Assembly: GCF_024323335.1 (NCBI RefSeq)
Contig: NC_066583.1
Coordinates: 271,928,916-271,992,915 of the forward strand
Direction of reading: 5' to 3'
Length of the DNA stretch: 64,000 bases
DNA from: Lathyrus oleraceus
Taxonomy: Eukaryota > Streptophyta > Magnoliopsida > Fabales > Fabaceae
Shown: positions 1 through 13,177 of the stretch, in pieces
How the letters are laid out: every line of letters begins with the position of its first letter
How positions within the stretch are numbered: the stretch's first letter is position 1
Notes under the pieces: generated by a model
What the model was told of the DNA's origin: nothing
The model's database searches: none
The model's input: only the letters and a program-made list of their open reading frames with translations
Program-made: the position numbers and the translations under genes

Positions 1-2336
1 TCAATATTAAATTTATTATGAATTATTGAAAATAATGGAATTAAATGAAAATTCAGAAAATGCTAAATACGTGGACCATCAGATCTCCCTCATTAATTGA
101 GGTAGAAGATCTGATGATCCACAGTGCGCGTTCCACCAACACGTGAGTCAACTGCGTGGCAAATGTGTTAATCAAGAGGAACAGATGAGATTATAACGTG
201 AAGCAAAGATCACACGGTATAAACTTGAGACAACTCATCACCGGAGCCAGAGCTCCGGTTGTCTTCTCCGGCGAGCCTCGTCGGACTGGTCATCATCAAC
301 CATCACTAAAATTTCAAACAGGGACATGATTTTAAAGAGAAAACATCACTGAGCACGAATATCACCTCCATTTCTTCCAATTCCAACTATATTGAGAGAT
401 ATGTGGAATTGAAAAATGAGGTTCATGATCTGAGTTGCTTCGATTCAGCATCAAAAGAACTCAAACACCTTACCTACATTGGTAGGACTTCAGCCAACAC
501 AATAATCAAGAGAATTGATCAATAAACAAGGAGAATCGAAGAGTTGAAAAATTCTGCAAAATACCTTCAATGGAGGTTTGAACTTGCTAGATCTTGATCT
601 GAATTGTGCTTTGCTTCACTCCAATTGCTTGCAGAAGAGGAATGGAATGGCTTAGAATCAAAGGACTCCTGGAGAATTGAATTCAAAAATAGTGGAGATT
701 CAAACTCAAATTCAAATGAATTTATCAGGTTTATCCTCTTGGTATGAAGGGCTTTCTGTAGGGGATCAAAGCTTGCGCAGTATGTGTGTTGATTATGAGC
801 AATTGAGCTTCAATTTATAGAGAATTCAAGTGTTAATTGCACACTCCATTCAAGTTTCCAAAATTGGCAAAGTGATGTAAGCAGCTGCATGGGCGCGCAT
901 AGGCCCATCGAATGATTGTTCAAAGGTCCATAATGTATTTCAGACGTGTTAAAGGAAGCTTGGAATGCAAGGCAAGTGAGCATTGTTGTTTGAAGTTTGA
1001 TCCATGACACATGATACCAGCCTGTTTAAGCCATCCGCAACCTATTCATTTCTAATCCAAAATGCATGAATTTTAGCTCTTTGGAAAGGTGAGATCAAGA
1101 GGAACAAGTTTTATGTTGAACACTTTTTCATTTGGAGCTTGGAACTTGGAGATAATTGAGATGGAAGTTTGGGAAAATTTGACATATTGAAAATTTTCTA
1201 AGTGTCAAGCCATATGTCTCAATATTCCACCTTGCTTAACTTTTTATGGGAGCTTCAAATGAGAAAAGTGTATTCATCAAAGTTATAGCTCTCTCAAAGA
1301 TCTTAAAAATGGTTATAGATTTCATGTCATTTGGATTTGAAATGATAGAGTTATGCATTTTTGAAGATTGGCAAAATCACTTAATCAATGGTATAGGTCA
1401 AAAGTGACCTATAATGTAGCCTCATATCACATGTGCAAAGAAGTTGAATTAGCTCCCACTCTAAACATCAAAGTTGAATTAGACACATTTTATTTGATTG
1501 TGAAACTTGGAAATCTTTCTTCTCATAAAAATTAAGCAAGTTATGGCCTTGGGAAGTTGACTTTCAAATTAGGGTTTAGACAAAATGACCTATAATGTTT
1601 CAACATAGAAAATGATTTTCCAAGCAAAACTAGCTCTAGGTCTCAACATGAAAGTTGTTTATAATGTCAGTTAGAGTATGTTTTCTCTTGGAATTATTTT
1701 CATATGGTCAAAATTGTAGGAGATAGGGTCTAGGGAGACCCAGTTTTGATCAGATGAATTCATCTGGCCAACCACCATCAACCAACTTGCTAATTTCCAA
1801 TTCTCTTGACTTTCTTGGCTCATGGTAGATCATATATGCATAATATGATGAAATTTGAAATGTCCCTTGAGAATTTTGATCAATTGGTGAGATAGCTTGT
1901 TGGAGAAGTTACTCAAGATACCCAGTCAACCTAGGGTTTCCAAGGCAAATCACCCTCAAACTCTTGAAGCAAACTTGATCAATATAACATGTAGAAACAA
2001 TTGGGACTCATACATGATGCTCATAACCATTCTTGAATCAATTCTTGATGGTGCTCTTTGTTCATGAGGGTCTCAAACCCTAGATGTGATCAATGAATCA
2101 AGGAAATCATGTCCCTTATATACAAAAGAGTTAGACAACTACAAAGACATATTTTTGGTATTTTGGTTAGTAAAGTGATAAAATACAAGTATGATATAAT
2201 CACAAAATGCTTGGTGATCTCTCCCCAAAACAAACCCAATGAAAAGGGGGTAAGGAGGATGCCAAGGCATGATCCCAATGCTAGTGCTTGTGATGAAATG
2301 CATGAGGGATCTTAGGGTCAAAATTGGGGTCTTACA
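1..2336 (+). mobile_element. Right part of a long Ogre-like Ty3/gypsy LTR
   Basis: This stretch has no credible coding frame. It ends in GGGGTCTTACA, a typical CA-type LTR end, exactly where a gypsy gag fragment on the other strand is cut off. A TATA-like motif lies about 215 bp before that end. The composition, with long runs of AAATTTGA/TTGAAATTT-like words and phrases such as AAAGTGACCTATAATG repeated near 1400 and 1590, resembles the multi-kilobase LTRs of Ogre elements in legumes. That family name comes from memory. The left end lies outside the window, so it cannot be decided whether this is a solo LTR or part of a complete element. Confidence 0.5.
2117..2124 (+). promoter_or_regulatory. 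Probable TATA box of the Ogre-like LTR
   Basis: TATATACA occurs in a GC-richer setting about 215 bp before the LTR end, the usual place for a U3/R promoter. The strand call follows the proposed LTR orientation and is inference. Confidence 0.35.
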
Positions 2337-2740
2337 AATTCCATTTTCACGTTATTATCTGCAAACGTCAAAGTGTGTCTTTGTAATATCGCCATCACTA
2401 TAGTTGGCATACGATAGGGAAAATCTCTCGAGGCTTGTGTCATCATGAAATTTGATACGTATGAAGGCCTGGGGTCCAACAAGGGAATACTTGTTGGCCT
2501 AGGCGTAGTCGACTTACTTGTTGCTGCAGGCAAACAACCACCACCCCTAGCATTGGCTTCGTACCCGCTAATGGGTCGAGAACAGGTTGGTTAATCCCTA
2601 TGAGATTAGTATTTTCTTCCATTCCAACTGTCGAAGAGACAAGTTGTTCATTTTCTAGAGCATTGTTTTGGGGAAGCGGGTTGTTTCTAGGACAAACCAT
2701 TTGAACTAAAGTTTTACCATTCCTCAAACGCAGATAAATC
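2337..2740 (-). pseudogene. Ty3/gypsy gag N-terminal fragment
   Basis: Minus-strand translation gives a stretch around RDFPYRMPTIVM and FADN that matches the gag N-terminal region of the plus-strand gypsy element at 9291-9713 (RDYPYGIPTAMM, FADN). Coding is split between two frames (2318-2533 and 2443-2727), so at least one frameshift exists. The fragment stops at 2337, where the Ogre-like LTR begins, so the rest of gag and all of pol were displaced or lost. It belongs with the primer site and LTR at 2839-3584. Confidence 0.6.
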
Positions 2741-2838
2741 CAGATGCAGAAAACATTTTTAAATATGAAAGAAAGATTTCAACAAATACGAAAGACAAAC
2801 ACTTTTCAAATTAAACTTAACTTTTGCACAAACATGTT

Positions 2839-2856
2839 CCACTGGACGTGCTAATT
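2839..2856 (-). other. Primer-binding-site region of the minus-strand gypsy remnant
   Basis: Read on the minus strand, AATTAGCACGTCCAGTGG directly follows an LTR end in AACA. The plus-strand relative at 8948 has AATTGGCACGTCC in the same place. This ties the gag fragment and the LTR into one element. Confidence 0.6.
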
Positions 2857-3584
2857 TGTTTACCCGTGTTCTTGGTAAACAATCACTTAGTTTTTTGTTA
2901 ATTATTTGAAGGACCAAACTAGTAAATTCTAGGGAAAATTTGTGTTGAGTTTCTAAGAAAAGGAAGTATGTATTCGATTTTGTTGGATTTCTTGCAAGGA
3001 ATGTTGAGTATTTTCAATAAAATAACTATGCTTCTGAAATATAACTGACAGACTGACTTCGGTTGTGTCGAACTTAGTCTTTGAATACTAAAAGAAAAAT
3101 AAAACATAAAGAAATTTAAATGGAAAAAATATGCATTTGCATAAATTTAAAAGTGGTAGACAAATACATTTTCTTCAGAAAACTCGTTTCTCTTTTATGT
3201 GTGGGTACTTTGAGTGTAATCGAAGTTTACAATATTTTTTCCACCTTTTGATCCTAATGCTAGAATCCCTATTTATAATGCTATAAATCAATAGTCTTCT
3301 AACATTGAAATGATCCTCCGTCCGATACGTCATTGGTCTAATTTGGATAAGACAAAAAAATAGTTACTTCAGTTTGAATTTTGAATTCGTTGTTAGTCGA
3401 GCCCTTCGACTTGTCGAACTTCACACCTCTTTAAACTTTTTCGAAAATTTTCTAAATCCTTAATCAGACTCTTCGACTCCTGTGGCAAATCCTTCAGCCG
3501 AAAAATAATTTGATTTTTTCCTATAATTAAGGAAATTTCAATTGTCTTCCTTATCAAATCCCTTTTAAAATTTCTAGACTAACA
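2857..3584 (-). mobile_element. LTR of the minus-strand gypsy remnant
   Basis: The segment starts TGTTTACCCG and ends GACTAACA on the plus strand, so in element orientation it runs TGTTAGTC to GGTAAACA and abuts the primer site. The TGTTAG start matches the LTR of the related element at 8142. The length is about 728 bp, against 806 bp for the relative. The five bases after it (CATTG) would be the target duplication, but the partner end has been lost. Confidence 0.55.
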
Positions 3585-4479
3585 CATTGATAACTCTTAT
3601 GCTCTAAATGTTGAGTTGTGTAATGAATGAAATCCATTAAAATTGCCAATGATGGAAATAGTTGTGGATTGAAAGTAACTCAAAATTTGCAACATCAGCT
3701 TTCAAATCATGTGACGTCATTCCTTTTCAGCTTTACAACAATTGGCTTAATTGTATGCATTTTGTTCGAAACATGTCCATTATAATTTGTCCCTATTTAC
3801 CTTGATTACTATAGATTGTCATAATTACATAGTGTGCTTTAATGACTAGAAAATATAGTGAAGACAATACTTTTTTCATTCCCTAATGAATAATTTAGAT
3901 GATTATTTTATAAAGATTAAAAAAAAATGAAAGAGAGAATGATAATTTTATTGAAATATTAATATTTTTTTTCAAATATTAAAAATGTTAAAAATAATAT
4001 TAATTAGAGGGTAGAATTAAAAAATGTATATTGAAAATTGAAATAAGTTATTTATTTTTAAAAAAATATTTAGTTCAAATAGATAACTCATTGTGGGACG
4101 GGAAAGTAATAATTAGAGATAAAGTTGATAAAAATTCAATTAATATTGCATAAAACAACATTAGAACAATTTTTTTACCTAAAAAGATTTTTACTTTGAG
4201 ATAGAGGGAGTACTTTAGAACACTATTAACAAGAAGATGGTTGGTGAGATAATCTTCATCAATCCATCAATAAAAATTTTGTTAGAAATTTGCTTAGTTT
4301 ATCTTATAATTGTTTTACTCAATGTTCAGAGGGTTTTGGTTCTCTTCATCCCCTCCCTTTGTATTAGTTACCTTTTTGTTTTCTATTCAATATATTTTAT
4401 GAGTGTTGTATTTTTTGGGCCAACACTTTATAATAATTTGTATTAGTCATCAAAACTGATAATTTAACATTATTATGTA

Positions 4480-5100
4480 AAGGTGTTCAAAATCGAACCA
4501 ATAGAAAACCCCGCACGGTTAAATTTAATTTTCGGTTTGTATTTTATAAACTAAACTAAACCAAACCAAACCGCATATTATCACACATTAGTCTCATCTT
4601 CTTTTACATGTAAGTTCAGTCTCTTCTACTCTAATCTCTCTTCTCTTATGTTCTTTCTTCTTCATCTTCTCATTTTTATGTTATTGTTCTCTCTTCAAAA
4701 TATATTTTTATCGCACATTTCTTCTCTATTCTCACATCTCTTATGTTCTTTCTTTTTCATCTTCTCTAATCTCACATCTCCTATGTTTTTTATTTTATTT
4801 TATTATAATATTTTTTATATTGTTTTATGCTACTAATTTATATTTTATATTTTATTTTTGTCTAATCTGATTTTTTTTATATATTAAATGAGAAGTTTTT
4901 GTCTAAATATAACGAGTTTTTGTTGTATTTGATAATGTATGAATGATTAAACACAAAATTATGTTATTCTATATAAGTATATGTATGACTCAATAAAAAT
5001 GTTATAGAAAATCGAACCAACCTAAACCGCATTAGTTTGATTTGTTTTGATTCGATTTTATATATAAAAATTAACCGAATCAAACCGAACGACGTCTTTT
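4480..5100. repeat. Segment bounded by CGAACCAA...CCGCA direct repeats
   Basis: AAAATCGAACCAA followed by a CCGCA word occurs near 4489 and again near 5006, about 515 bp apart and in the same orientation. AACCAAACC/AACCGAATC-type words surround them. The inside is rich in CT (CTTCTCAT, TTCTCTC). This could be a small non-autonomous element or a very short LTR pair. No target duplication was found, so the boundaries are loose. Confidence 0.25.
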
Positions 5101-7687
5101 TTCTTTTGCAATTCGGATCATTTTTAGCGTTAAAACCATTTAAATCACACAAGAAACACTTCTACTATGTGATTTTTTAAATTTATTATTGATCATTTTT
5201 ATTTTTAAAATCTTTTAGACACTTCAAAACTCTCGTCATGCATACTTATTCCATAACTATTGTACTATGTAGTAAATAAATACTGACTATTATAAAATCA
5301 ACATAAAATTTCGGCAACATGAAGGACCGAATCATGTACCTTTGGAGTAAGGATCTTCTCCATTTTCTTAAATCAGAATTCGTGGTGTCCGTTACTATAG
5401 TTATAGTTTTAATGTATAAATGTATAACTAATCTAACTATTTTCAAAAGTGTGGGTATATTCACACAAAACCTATACTAACAGGTGTCTCCATTTATTTT
5501 AAGATTTTTTTTATTAAATGGAAGAATCCTTCATAAAAAAACAACAACTTAACCAACCGAAATTTAACTATTTTGTATATTTGTCCCTGTTATATATTTA
5601 CTAAACATAGCGAAATTAATCAGAATTAATAAAACAAAATTTGGACATAATAAGTTTTCAACCCATGACCATGGGACACAAAAGCCAACATAATTATCAA
5701 CTGAATTTTGAAAACTTATTTTGATAATATATTGTTTTGAATAATTGTTTCTGAAAATTTTATTAAAACATTCAAAATACTTAAATATTGATTTAATGTA
5801 TTTTAATAATTTTAAAATGATATTTAAATAATTTTTCAAATTAAATATTCTCCCATGTTATTTTAAAAAAGTAATTTTTTTTATTACGGATTTATTTCAA
5901 ATAATATTTATCTATGTTTCATATTTTAAATATATATTTATTTACTAATATAGCAAATTTATTATGTTATAAATATGTTACATGATATTGTTTTTCATAT
6001 GAGCTCAATGACATTAAATTTAGGACACTCCTAACTAAGTCATTTAGATCTTTTGTAATATGGTTTCATATTATATTTTATCATAATATTGGTTGTACAC
6101 TATTATTTTACTAATTTTTATAAAAAGAATTAAATCAGCGGTTCACATTATTTAAAAAAAAATCTTTAGCTAATTTTGATAATTAATTTAGAGGAGAGTT
6201 GAAGGAATTTTTAAATGAGAATATCGAGATTTATATGTATTTATATTGACATTTTTAAGATTCCACTTGTAGAAGCAAATTGGATATTAACTCTAAAAAT
6301 AATCAATAAATTTTAGTGTTACTTTTTTTTAGTGACAGATAGAGTTTTCAAATTTTAATATCATATTAATTATTTTTTAATTATATCTTTAACTAATATT
6401 ATTTATATAATTTTTAATTTATATTATTTATTTATATTTATGTAATTTTTATTTTTATTATTTATTTGTATTTATTGTATTTTATTGTATTTGACTATAA
6501 CTTTTAATTTGATATACTAATTTTCACATAATATTTTTATTTATATTTTATTTTAAAAGTAAATTAATATATGATATAATATTTAATACAAATATTTTAT
6601 TTGTTTTTTAATACAATTTTTCTTAATTATCTAAATTACAATATCAATTATATATTACTATTTTTTAATTATTAATTTATCTTAATTGTATAAATATAAA
6701 TAAATATTATCATAAAAATTAAAATTTAAAATAACAACTTACCTTCATTTAATTCAACTAATAAATATCAATTAAGATAAATCACTCACCCAATACCAAA
6801 TACCAAATACTGATTTTCTTCTCTCTTTAAATTATTATATTTCATTTGTATTACTTATTTTCTTAGATGCTGCTATGATCTTATATGTGTTGGTACTACA
6901 ACAAGTATGTCTTACTTTCTTCTATAATCTTAATAAATTTGCAAATAATCTCATATTCACAATTTGCAAGCAAGTTAAGTCCAAAAATAAAATAAAATAC
7001 AAGCATAACAAAAGTTCAGATTTATGAGATAATTAATTATGAGACTAATCTTGCTCATATGCCCATATCGATAGAGATAATTAAGATTCGTCATCTTTTA
7101 CTAATAATATATTTTGTGTGATCAAATTCTAGTAAGCTTAGTCTGGAAAGTTAATTGAGTCACACCAACTATAGAGTACTTATTTTAAAGTTGTCACATT
7201 AGATAAAGCTTTATAAAATAATAATCAATTTTTTAAAAACAGTTAAACTATCACTTTAGATAATGTTTCTCTTTCCTATACTATCTTTGATTATGCTTGT
7301 GTGAATTTTCAGTCAAAATATTTCTAAAAACGTTAAAAAAATGAACAAATGAGAGATCAACTAGATAGGTATGACCTTTTTGTTGTTGTCCTAATTATCA
7401 CTTACTACCGTATTCCTAAATCTTCATTGGTTAACTAATTTCTGAAAAGAAAAAAACACTAGTACTAATTCATAAGAAATCCCATAAATAAATATTGATT
7501 TGTATACCTATCTATTTTCTACCAAAATGATATAGTAGTAGTAACGTGTGAAAATGGACTCTATCCTTCAAACGTCATTGTGAAGCTTGAGTTCAAGAAC
7601 CATAGTGGTTGGTCACTTAAGAATTGCGATTTCTAAATGTTCGAAGAATCTACGTGAGAGGATACTGTTGTAGCTTGACACGTGTAG

Positions 7688-7903
7688 GTGTCGGTACCCA
7701 AATATTTTAAAGATATACCACGGATTGATTATGAGTACATACTAATGAAACTACATAAAATTATGAAAATCTTATCTGAACAAATAGTGATAAAATTTAG
7801 AAATAAAGATTTGAATATTGATCCAACACTAAATGTATCATTTAGAATATTCTTACCGAAGAAAGAAGAACAAGTGATTTCTTTTCAGAGAGTCGTTAAT
7901 TAG
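7688..7903 (+). other. Unrecognised 71-codon frame, possibly a gene fragment
   Basis: This open stretch begins with GTG, not ATG, and is unusually charged and protein-like for this AT-rich region: it contains IPRIDYEYILMKLHKIMKIL and ends in IFLPKKEEQVISFQRVVN before TAG. I do not recognise the family. It lies about 240 bp before a gypsy LTR, with no promoter or second exon evident. It may be a captured or decayed exon, or chance. Confidence 0.2.
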
Positions 7904-8141
7904 ATTTGAGCTACTCACTTATCACTATTTGTTACATCTAATTAAACGGTCTTCTACACTGCACATCAGATTAAGTGAGAATAGTTTTAATCATATATAA
8001 TATATAAAATTTGTCACGCACCGTTTGCATGACAAATATTATTCTTTCATTATTGTAAAGTTACATCTTTATGACTCTTAACGTGAGATTTTTTACTTAG
8101 TGAAAAAAGTTAAATAATTGTTGCATTAGTAAAATGCTAAG

Positions 8142-8947
8142 TGTTAGCATTGATGGATAGAGTCGACAGTAATCACATATCGACTAAGGTCTCCCGATTG
8201 ATATCTTGAGATGTAGTTTGAAAGAATCTTAAGGGAAAATCTTAGGATTTGGTTTGGAGGAGTCTCAGGAACAGACATGTGTAACCACTCGACACCATAT
8301 CGAGGACGACTCTTTCGACAAGCTCCAAAGACTTAGAAAATTGAAGAAAGCAAAGACAGAAGAGTCTTGGCACTATCAACAACTACCTTCGATGATTGAA
8401 GTAGTTACTAGTTACTAAGAGCAGTTAGAAAACGTAGGATAATGACTTCAACAGTTGCAAAGCACTCAAGACGTGGCAATACGTTAGAGGATGGGTTGTA
8501 TGCATTTAAAGACGTGTCAATTCTTTAGATGTAAATTATCGGGGACAATTATTGTTAGTGTAGTATATATAGCACACTCATATGTTGGAATCAAAGTCAC
8601 AAATTTCATATATTTTCTCTATAGAATTGGAGTATAAAAGTCAAAGAGTAAAATTGTTTGTGAGCAATTATGTGAGTCCGTGTCCTTTTTTCTTTAATTG
8701 AAACATCCTTTTATTTCATCATCTATTGCATTTCTTTAATGTTGTTTGTTTTAAATTTCTTTTACTTCAATTCATGCTTTATTGTCTTTAAAGTTTACTT
8801 TTACATTATCTACACACAGACATTTGTAATCACATCCTACACGTACTTACTTGTAAAAAAATTTGCACAAAATTAATCCTGAGATTTTTCGAGTTAATAT
8901 CAAAGACTTTCAAACTCATGATTGTTCGCGAAAATCACCTGCGAACA
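8142..8947 (+). mobile_element. 5' LTR of the split Ty3/gypsy element
   Basis: The segment begins TGTTAGCATT, ends GCGAACA and is followed at once by a primer-site-like AATTGGCACGTCC. It holds TATATATAG at 8564. The 806-bp length suits a Tat-type gypsy LTR. The five preceding bases, CTAAG, should recur after the 3' LTR, but no matching 3' LTR is present because the element is truncated at 20818. Confidence 0.65.
8564..8572 (+). promoter_or_regulatory. TATA box in gypsy 5' LTR
   Basis: TATATATAG lies about 380 bp before the LTR end and would place a transcript start near 8600. Confidence 0.45.
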
Positions 8948-8968
8948 AATTGGCACGTCCAATAAGAC
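8948..8968 (+). other. Primer-binding-site region of the split gypsy element
   Basis: AATTGGCACGTCCAATAAGAC directly follows the CA end of the LTR. The same block occurs in the minus-strand relative at 2839 and as a worn copy at 31733. I do not assign the priming tRNA. Confidence 0.5.
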
Positions 8969-9134
8969 ACGTGTTTTTGTGAAAAAAGTTGTCTTTTTCA
9001 AGAAACTATCGTATTAATTGCTTCGTTATCGTCTAAATATTTTCAATGTCCGTTGACGTATGCGTTTAAGGAGTGGTAGGATTTCTAATGTATATGTTCG
9101 TACACGTTTGAGGAGTGCTAGAATTTTAGCAAAA

Positions 9135-10344
9135 ATGGTTAACCCAAAGAACATTTCTCGTGCCCGAAATTATGCTCTAGACCCTGAACCACCAGTTACC
9201 ACGACAATTGGTACTACAGGGACAATGAATACTATCTGAGTCACATGCTCTATCTTAACTCTGGTGGAGAATTCTACGTCGACACCATGAATGATGGTCA
9301 CTTTATCATCGGTAATGAGCGTTCCAGCCTCTGTCAGGCCTACTTCGATAAATGTGGGGGACCCTAATCCCTCACATGTCCCAAGTTTTACTATGACTTT
9401 AGTTATAAGAGATTACCCGTATGGCATTCCAACGGCCATGATGACGGGGTTACAAAGTCACGCTTCGATGTTTGCAGATAATGCTGCAACAATAGCGTCA
9501 CCCCTCAACCCACATTTGGCTTCAGGATCTGCCATAAGCAACCCTTGTCGCATAAGGAAACTACGAGGAGGATTTCGATATGTCCCTTATATAATGCCAA
9601 CTTTAACTACCTATTCCTTAGCGACCATGAGGCAACAAATGGAAGAAAGTAACCATGAAATGGTGAATACGTTGACACAACAAATAGTTACGGTGTTTAA
9701 TCCTTTGATTTAGAACACCACCAAAGTTATCAGCAGTTAGCCCATCAGATGGCCATGATTGTTGACATTTTTGGGAGATGCGAATTGTGCCACCACCAAA
9801 TAACCAGGTTCTTGTCAAACAATCTCCACCGAGGATGGTCGAAGGAAACCAAATCCGGAATGACCCTGAAATAGTTATGGTGCCAAGAGACCAGGATGCT
9901 GACCAAGTACTTTGAAATGTCCAACAAAATAATTTTGGGGTACAAAATAACATAGCTAACGTGGTTAAATAGATTTTTGCCCAAAATGGCCTCAACATTG
10001 GCCTTCATAGGCCCAATTATGTGTCCCCTATGTCGGAATACGTTCGACAGACCGAACTCCCCAAGGGTGGAAAGTCCCCAAATTCACCAAGTTTTCTTGA
10101 TGAGACTAACGAGTCCACATTCGAGCATGTTGCTAGATGTCAGACTGAGGAAGGGGATATAACTATTAATGAGAATTTGAAGATGAAATACTTTCCAAAT
10201 TCTTTGACAAAAAATTCCTTTACATGGTTCACCACACTCCCTTCTCATTCCATACATACTTGGAGTAAACTAGAGATAGTGTTTCATGAACAATTCTAGA
10301 TGGGTCAGTTAAAGATTAGTCATAAGGAACTGACCAGTGTTAGG
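9135..10344 (+). pseudogene. Ty3/gypsy gag, first part (interrupted)
   Basis: ATG at 9135 opens a gag-like frame (MVNPKNISRARNYAL). Coding then continues in pieces at 9291-9713 (MRQQMEESNHEMVNTLTQQ) and 10021-10344, where the conserved retrotransposon-gag core reads ESTFEHVARCQTEEGDITIN, then LKMKYFPNSLT and FTWFTTLP. Several frameshifts and stops break it, including a TAG after FHEQF near 10300. The frame is cut at 10344 inside the codons ...ELTSVR, and the next residues are found 10.2 kb away at 20562. The cause is a later insertion flanked by TTAGG. Confidence 0.8.
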
Positions 10345-11042
10345 TGTAACACCCTAAAACCCCACATACAAATTATCACATAATTTAATAAAAGGTACAA
10401 CCATATAGGATGTCACTCACCTCAAACATATCATGCTCTATAACACGGGTTACATCAATTCACATTAAACATGTCATCGCATGCTCACTTCCTTTTAAAA
10501 GTATCATCGCAGCGGAAATATCATCAACAATTATGAAAGATAAGGTAAGTAATGACATTTGGTCTCAAACTCTAACTTTAATAACAAATAAGAGAGTTAT
10601 AATTAATCCACTCAACATGCTTAAGAATGCACAATAACAAAATTAGTCTTATGACTTTAACATAAACATGTCATAAAATTAATACAAGCGTTCACAACCC
10701 GATGTTACATAATCAGAGCAAGACGCTACTAAGGAAAACTCTAAACTAAGAAGCAACTCTAAGAGTTGACAACCACTTACTTTAACAATGCTACTCCGGA
10801 GTATGTGCACGATGTCCATGTAAAGGCAACATTCAAACAGAAGGGGCGAGAATTCATTTCAAATAATAAACGGTGCATAAACAATCAGAGTAAATTAAAT
10901 ACAATATAATTCAAACATAATCCACTATACAACATAACACATCTATTCAAATTTCACCCACTTCACAATAATACACAATCAATATGCTAATGTGACTCTC
11001 AACGACATCAACATACTCATATGCATGTAGTAGCGACTTCAA

Positions 11043-11306
11043 CAATGGTTCTTATCATGAACCAGGCTCCAATTAACTACGAATCCATGATCCCCACACC
11101 GAGCTCCAAGCCTAAACATTAAGCTTGGGAAAATTACCGCTCACCAACATCGAAACATGTAATCTCCTTTTTCACAATGGTTCCAATTATGAATCGGGAT
11201 CGAATCAACTATGAACCCATGAGCCCCACATCGAGCTCCAAGGCTCAACATCAAGCTTGAGACAATTACCGGTCACCAATATTGAAACCTGTAATCGTCT
11301 CTTTCA
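11043..11306. repeat. Two tandem units of about 132 bp
   Basis: CAATGGTTC starts at 11043 and again at 11175. Both units continue through AATTAACTACGAA/AATCAACTATGAA, CACCGAGCTCCAAG/CATCGAGCTCCAAG and AAATTACCGCTCACC/ACAATTACCGGTCACC. A second, looser duplication (ACCGCATAATTTC at about 11378 and 11533) follows. Both lie in the solo-LTR-like insertion. Confidence 0.6.
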
Positions 11307-12378
11307 CAACAACAACTCATGTTGCATGAATGGATGCATCTTCACAATAATTCAACAATACAAATGGTATCACATCAACCGCATAATTTCTTGTACAACA
11401 TCAACAGGATAGTTTCACATTTAAACTACACATCTCAACTCAACATGTTATCATTATAAATACAACAATCCATCTCATAATCACATCAATATTATCACAA
11501 CAATTGCAACAACACAAACGCAATCGCATCGAACCGCATAATTTCCTTTACAACATAAACATGATAGTTTCACATCAAAACCATACATCAAAACCCACAT
11601 TGTCATCAAAACACAACAATCAAGCAAACTACAATTATGTTATTAATTTACCATATCAATTTATCAACAATAGGAACTCAATGTTTTGCTAAATGGTTCA
11701 CAACATCATCATGAAAACCACAACAGTACACACTTAATCATGATTTAATCATACCTAACTCTCACTACTATGTTATAGATATGAGATTTAGCTTTCTAAC
11801 GCTTCAAACGACATGACATTTGGATATACGAATCAAACGTTGGCCAAAATTGTCGAACATTGCAAACCGAACATTCTGGAAGTTATTGTTAGGTGATAGG
11901 CCTAGATCTAGAGGAAGGGGTGAATATATCCCAATTTAAAATTTATTTTAAAACTTTGATTTAGAAAAATTTATGGCGCAGAAGAAAGTTTAAAATATTT
12001 CCCAGATCCAAAATCGTTTAACCGAACCTTCTATTGAAAAACTCGGATATGCGTATGAGTACCAATGGTATGATGATAATTCACAGGTTGATTTATCAGT
12101 ACTTCAAGCACTAAATTGAATACTCTACTATAGTAACTATCTATCTCCAATGTCAACAACACACTAAAGACTAGTTGACACAATTCATCAAACACTTTGT
12201 GTGCAATCAACAAAGTTTGGATATTAGTGTAGTGTTTGTAGTTTTTAACAATCAATCACTATCAAATGGTAAGTGATTACTACACCAACATAATTTATCA
12301 AAGATTTCAAAAGTTATATCCAAACAATGTTGATAAAGATATCAAAGTAATTAACAATTTGTGAACCGAAAAATTAAT

Positions 12379-12401
12379 GAGAGAGAGAGAGAGAGAGAGA
12401 G
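12379..12401. repeat. (GA)n microsatellite in copia LTR
   Basis: About eleven GA units lie just before GTATGCAAGGATTTG. The partner LTR has only GAGATAGAGATAGAGAG at the same spot (17938), so the tract has changed since insertion. The related element at 47712-57766 has a longer tract in the same LTR position. Confidence 0.9.
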
Positions 12402-13177
12402 TATGCAAGGATTTGTTTAGGCATTTCCCCAATCAACCTCATTATAGGTACGTCTGCCCTCAATTTGAATTCGAATTTATATATTAATATAATAAATCTT
12501 ACTTTGCAAAAATATTAATACAAGAGATGAGAAATCAAATCCCACAAACCCTAAGTTTGCTCTGGACTCTAGTACCTCCAAAAACCTTGGTCAATCTTGA
12601 TCAAGTCACCAACAATGCAACTTCAATTCACCTGTTATTGCTACTTCCTTGCACAACCTCCTTATCTAAAGGCTTTCACCCGACTGAATTAATCCCAATC
12701 GCGCACTTCTTGAACCCAAGATTTGTCATTGCGATCCACCGTTTCACACTACTCCCTTGCCGACACACCTAGTCTCAAGGCTTTCACTCGATCGGATCCG
12801 AATTTCACAATCTTGGTAAAAACCTTCAAACTATAAAGATCTTGAAGGAAAACCCCAAACCGGTTTTCTTATTTGAATTCCTCAAAGATCGCAACCCAAT
12901 ATTCTTGGTACAACAAACCTAATTGGACGTTATCAATCTTAATTTAGATGACACCCAATCAAAAAATGATTATGTGTAGTTTGATTGTGTATGCATAAAA
13001 TTAATTGAAGATGATGAAATGCTTTGAAATCCTGGATTCATGTAGGTTTTACTCACTCTAGAAACCTTACTAGAGAATGTTGCATGTATGAAGTATTTAT
13101 ATGCATGGATGATTTAGGGAAAAAGGAAATGCAAATAACGAAGAATATATAAATTTTTCAAAAAAATTATCGTATAG

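Larger units (their letters stand above)
3585..8141. other. AT-rich intergenic DNA without a recognisable gene
   Basis: About 4.5 kb is strongly AT-rich, with many A/T homopolymers between 3900 and 7000. Frames here are short, hydrophobic or low-complexity and show no family signature. Two points stand out and are listed separately: a pair of direct repeats at 4488/5004 and a charged 71-codon frame at 7688. No LTR, tRNA or terminal inverted repeat could be fixed. Confidence 0.6.
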
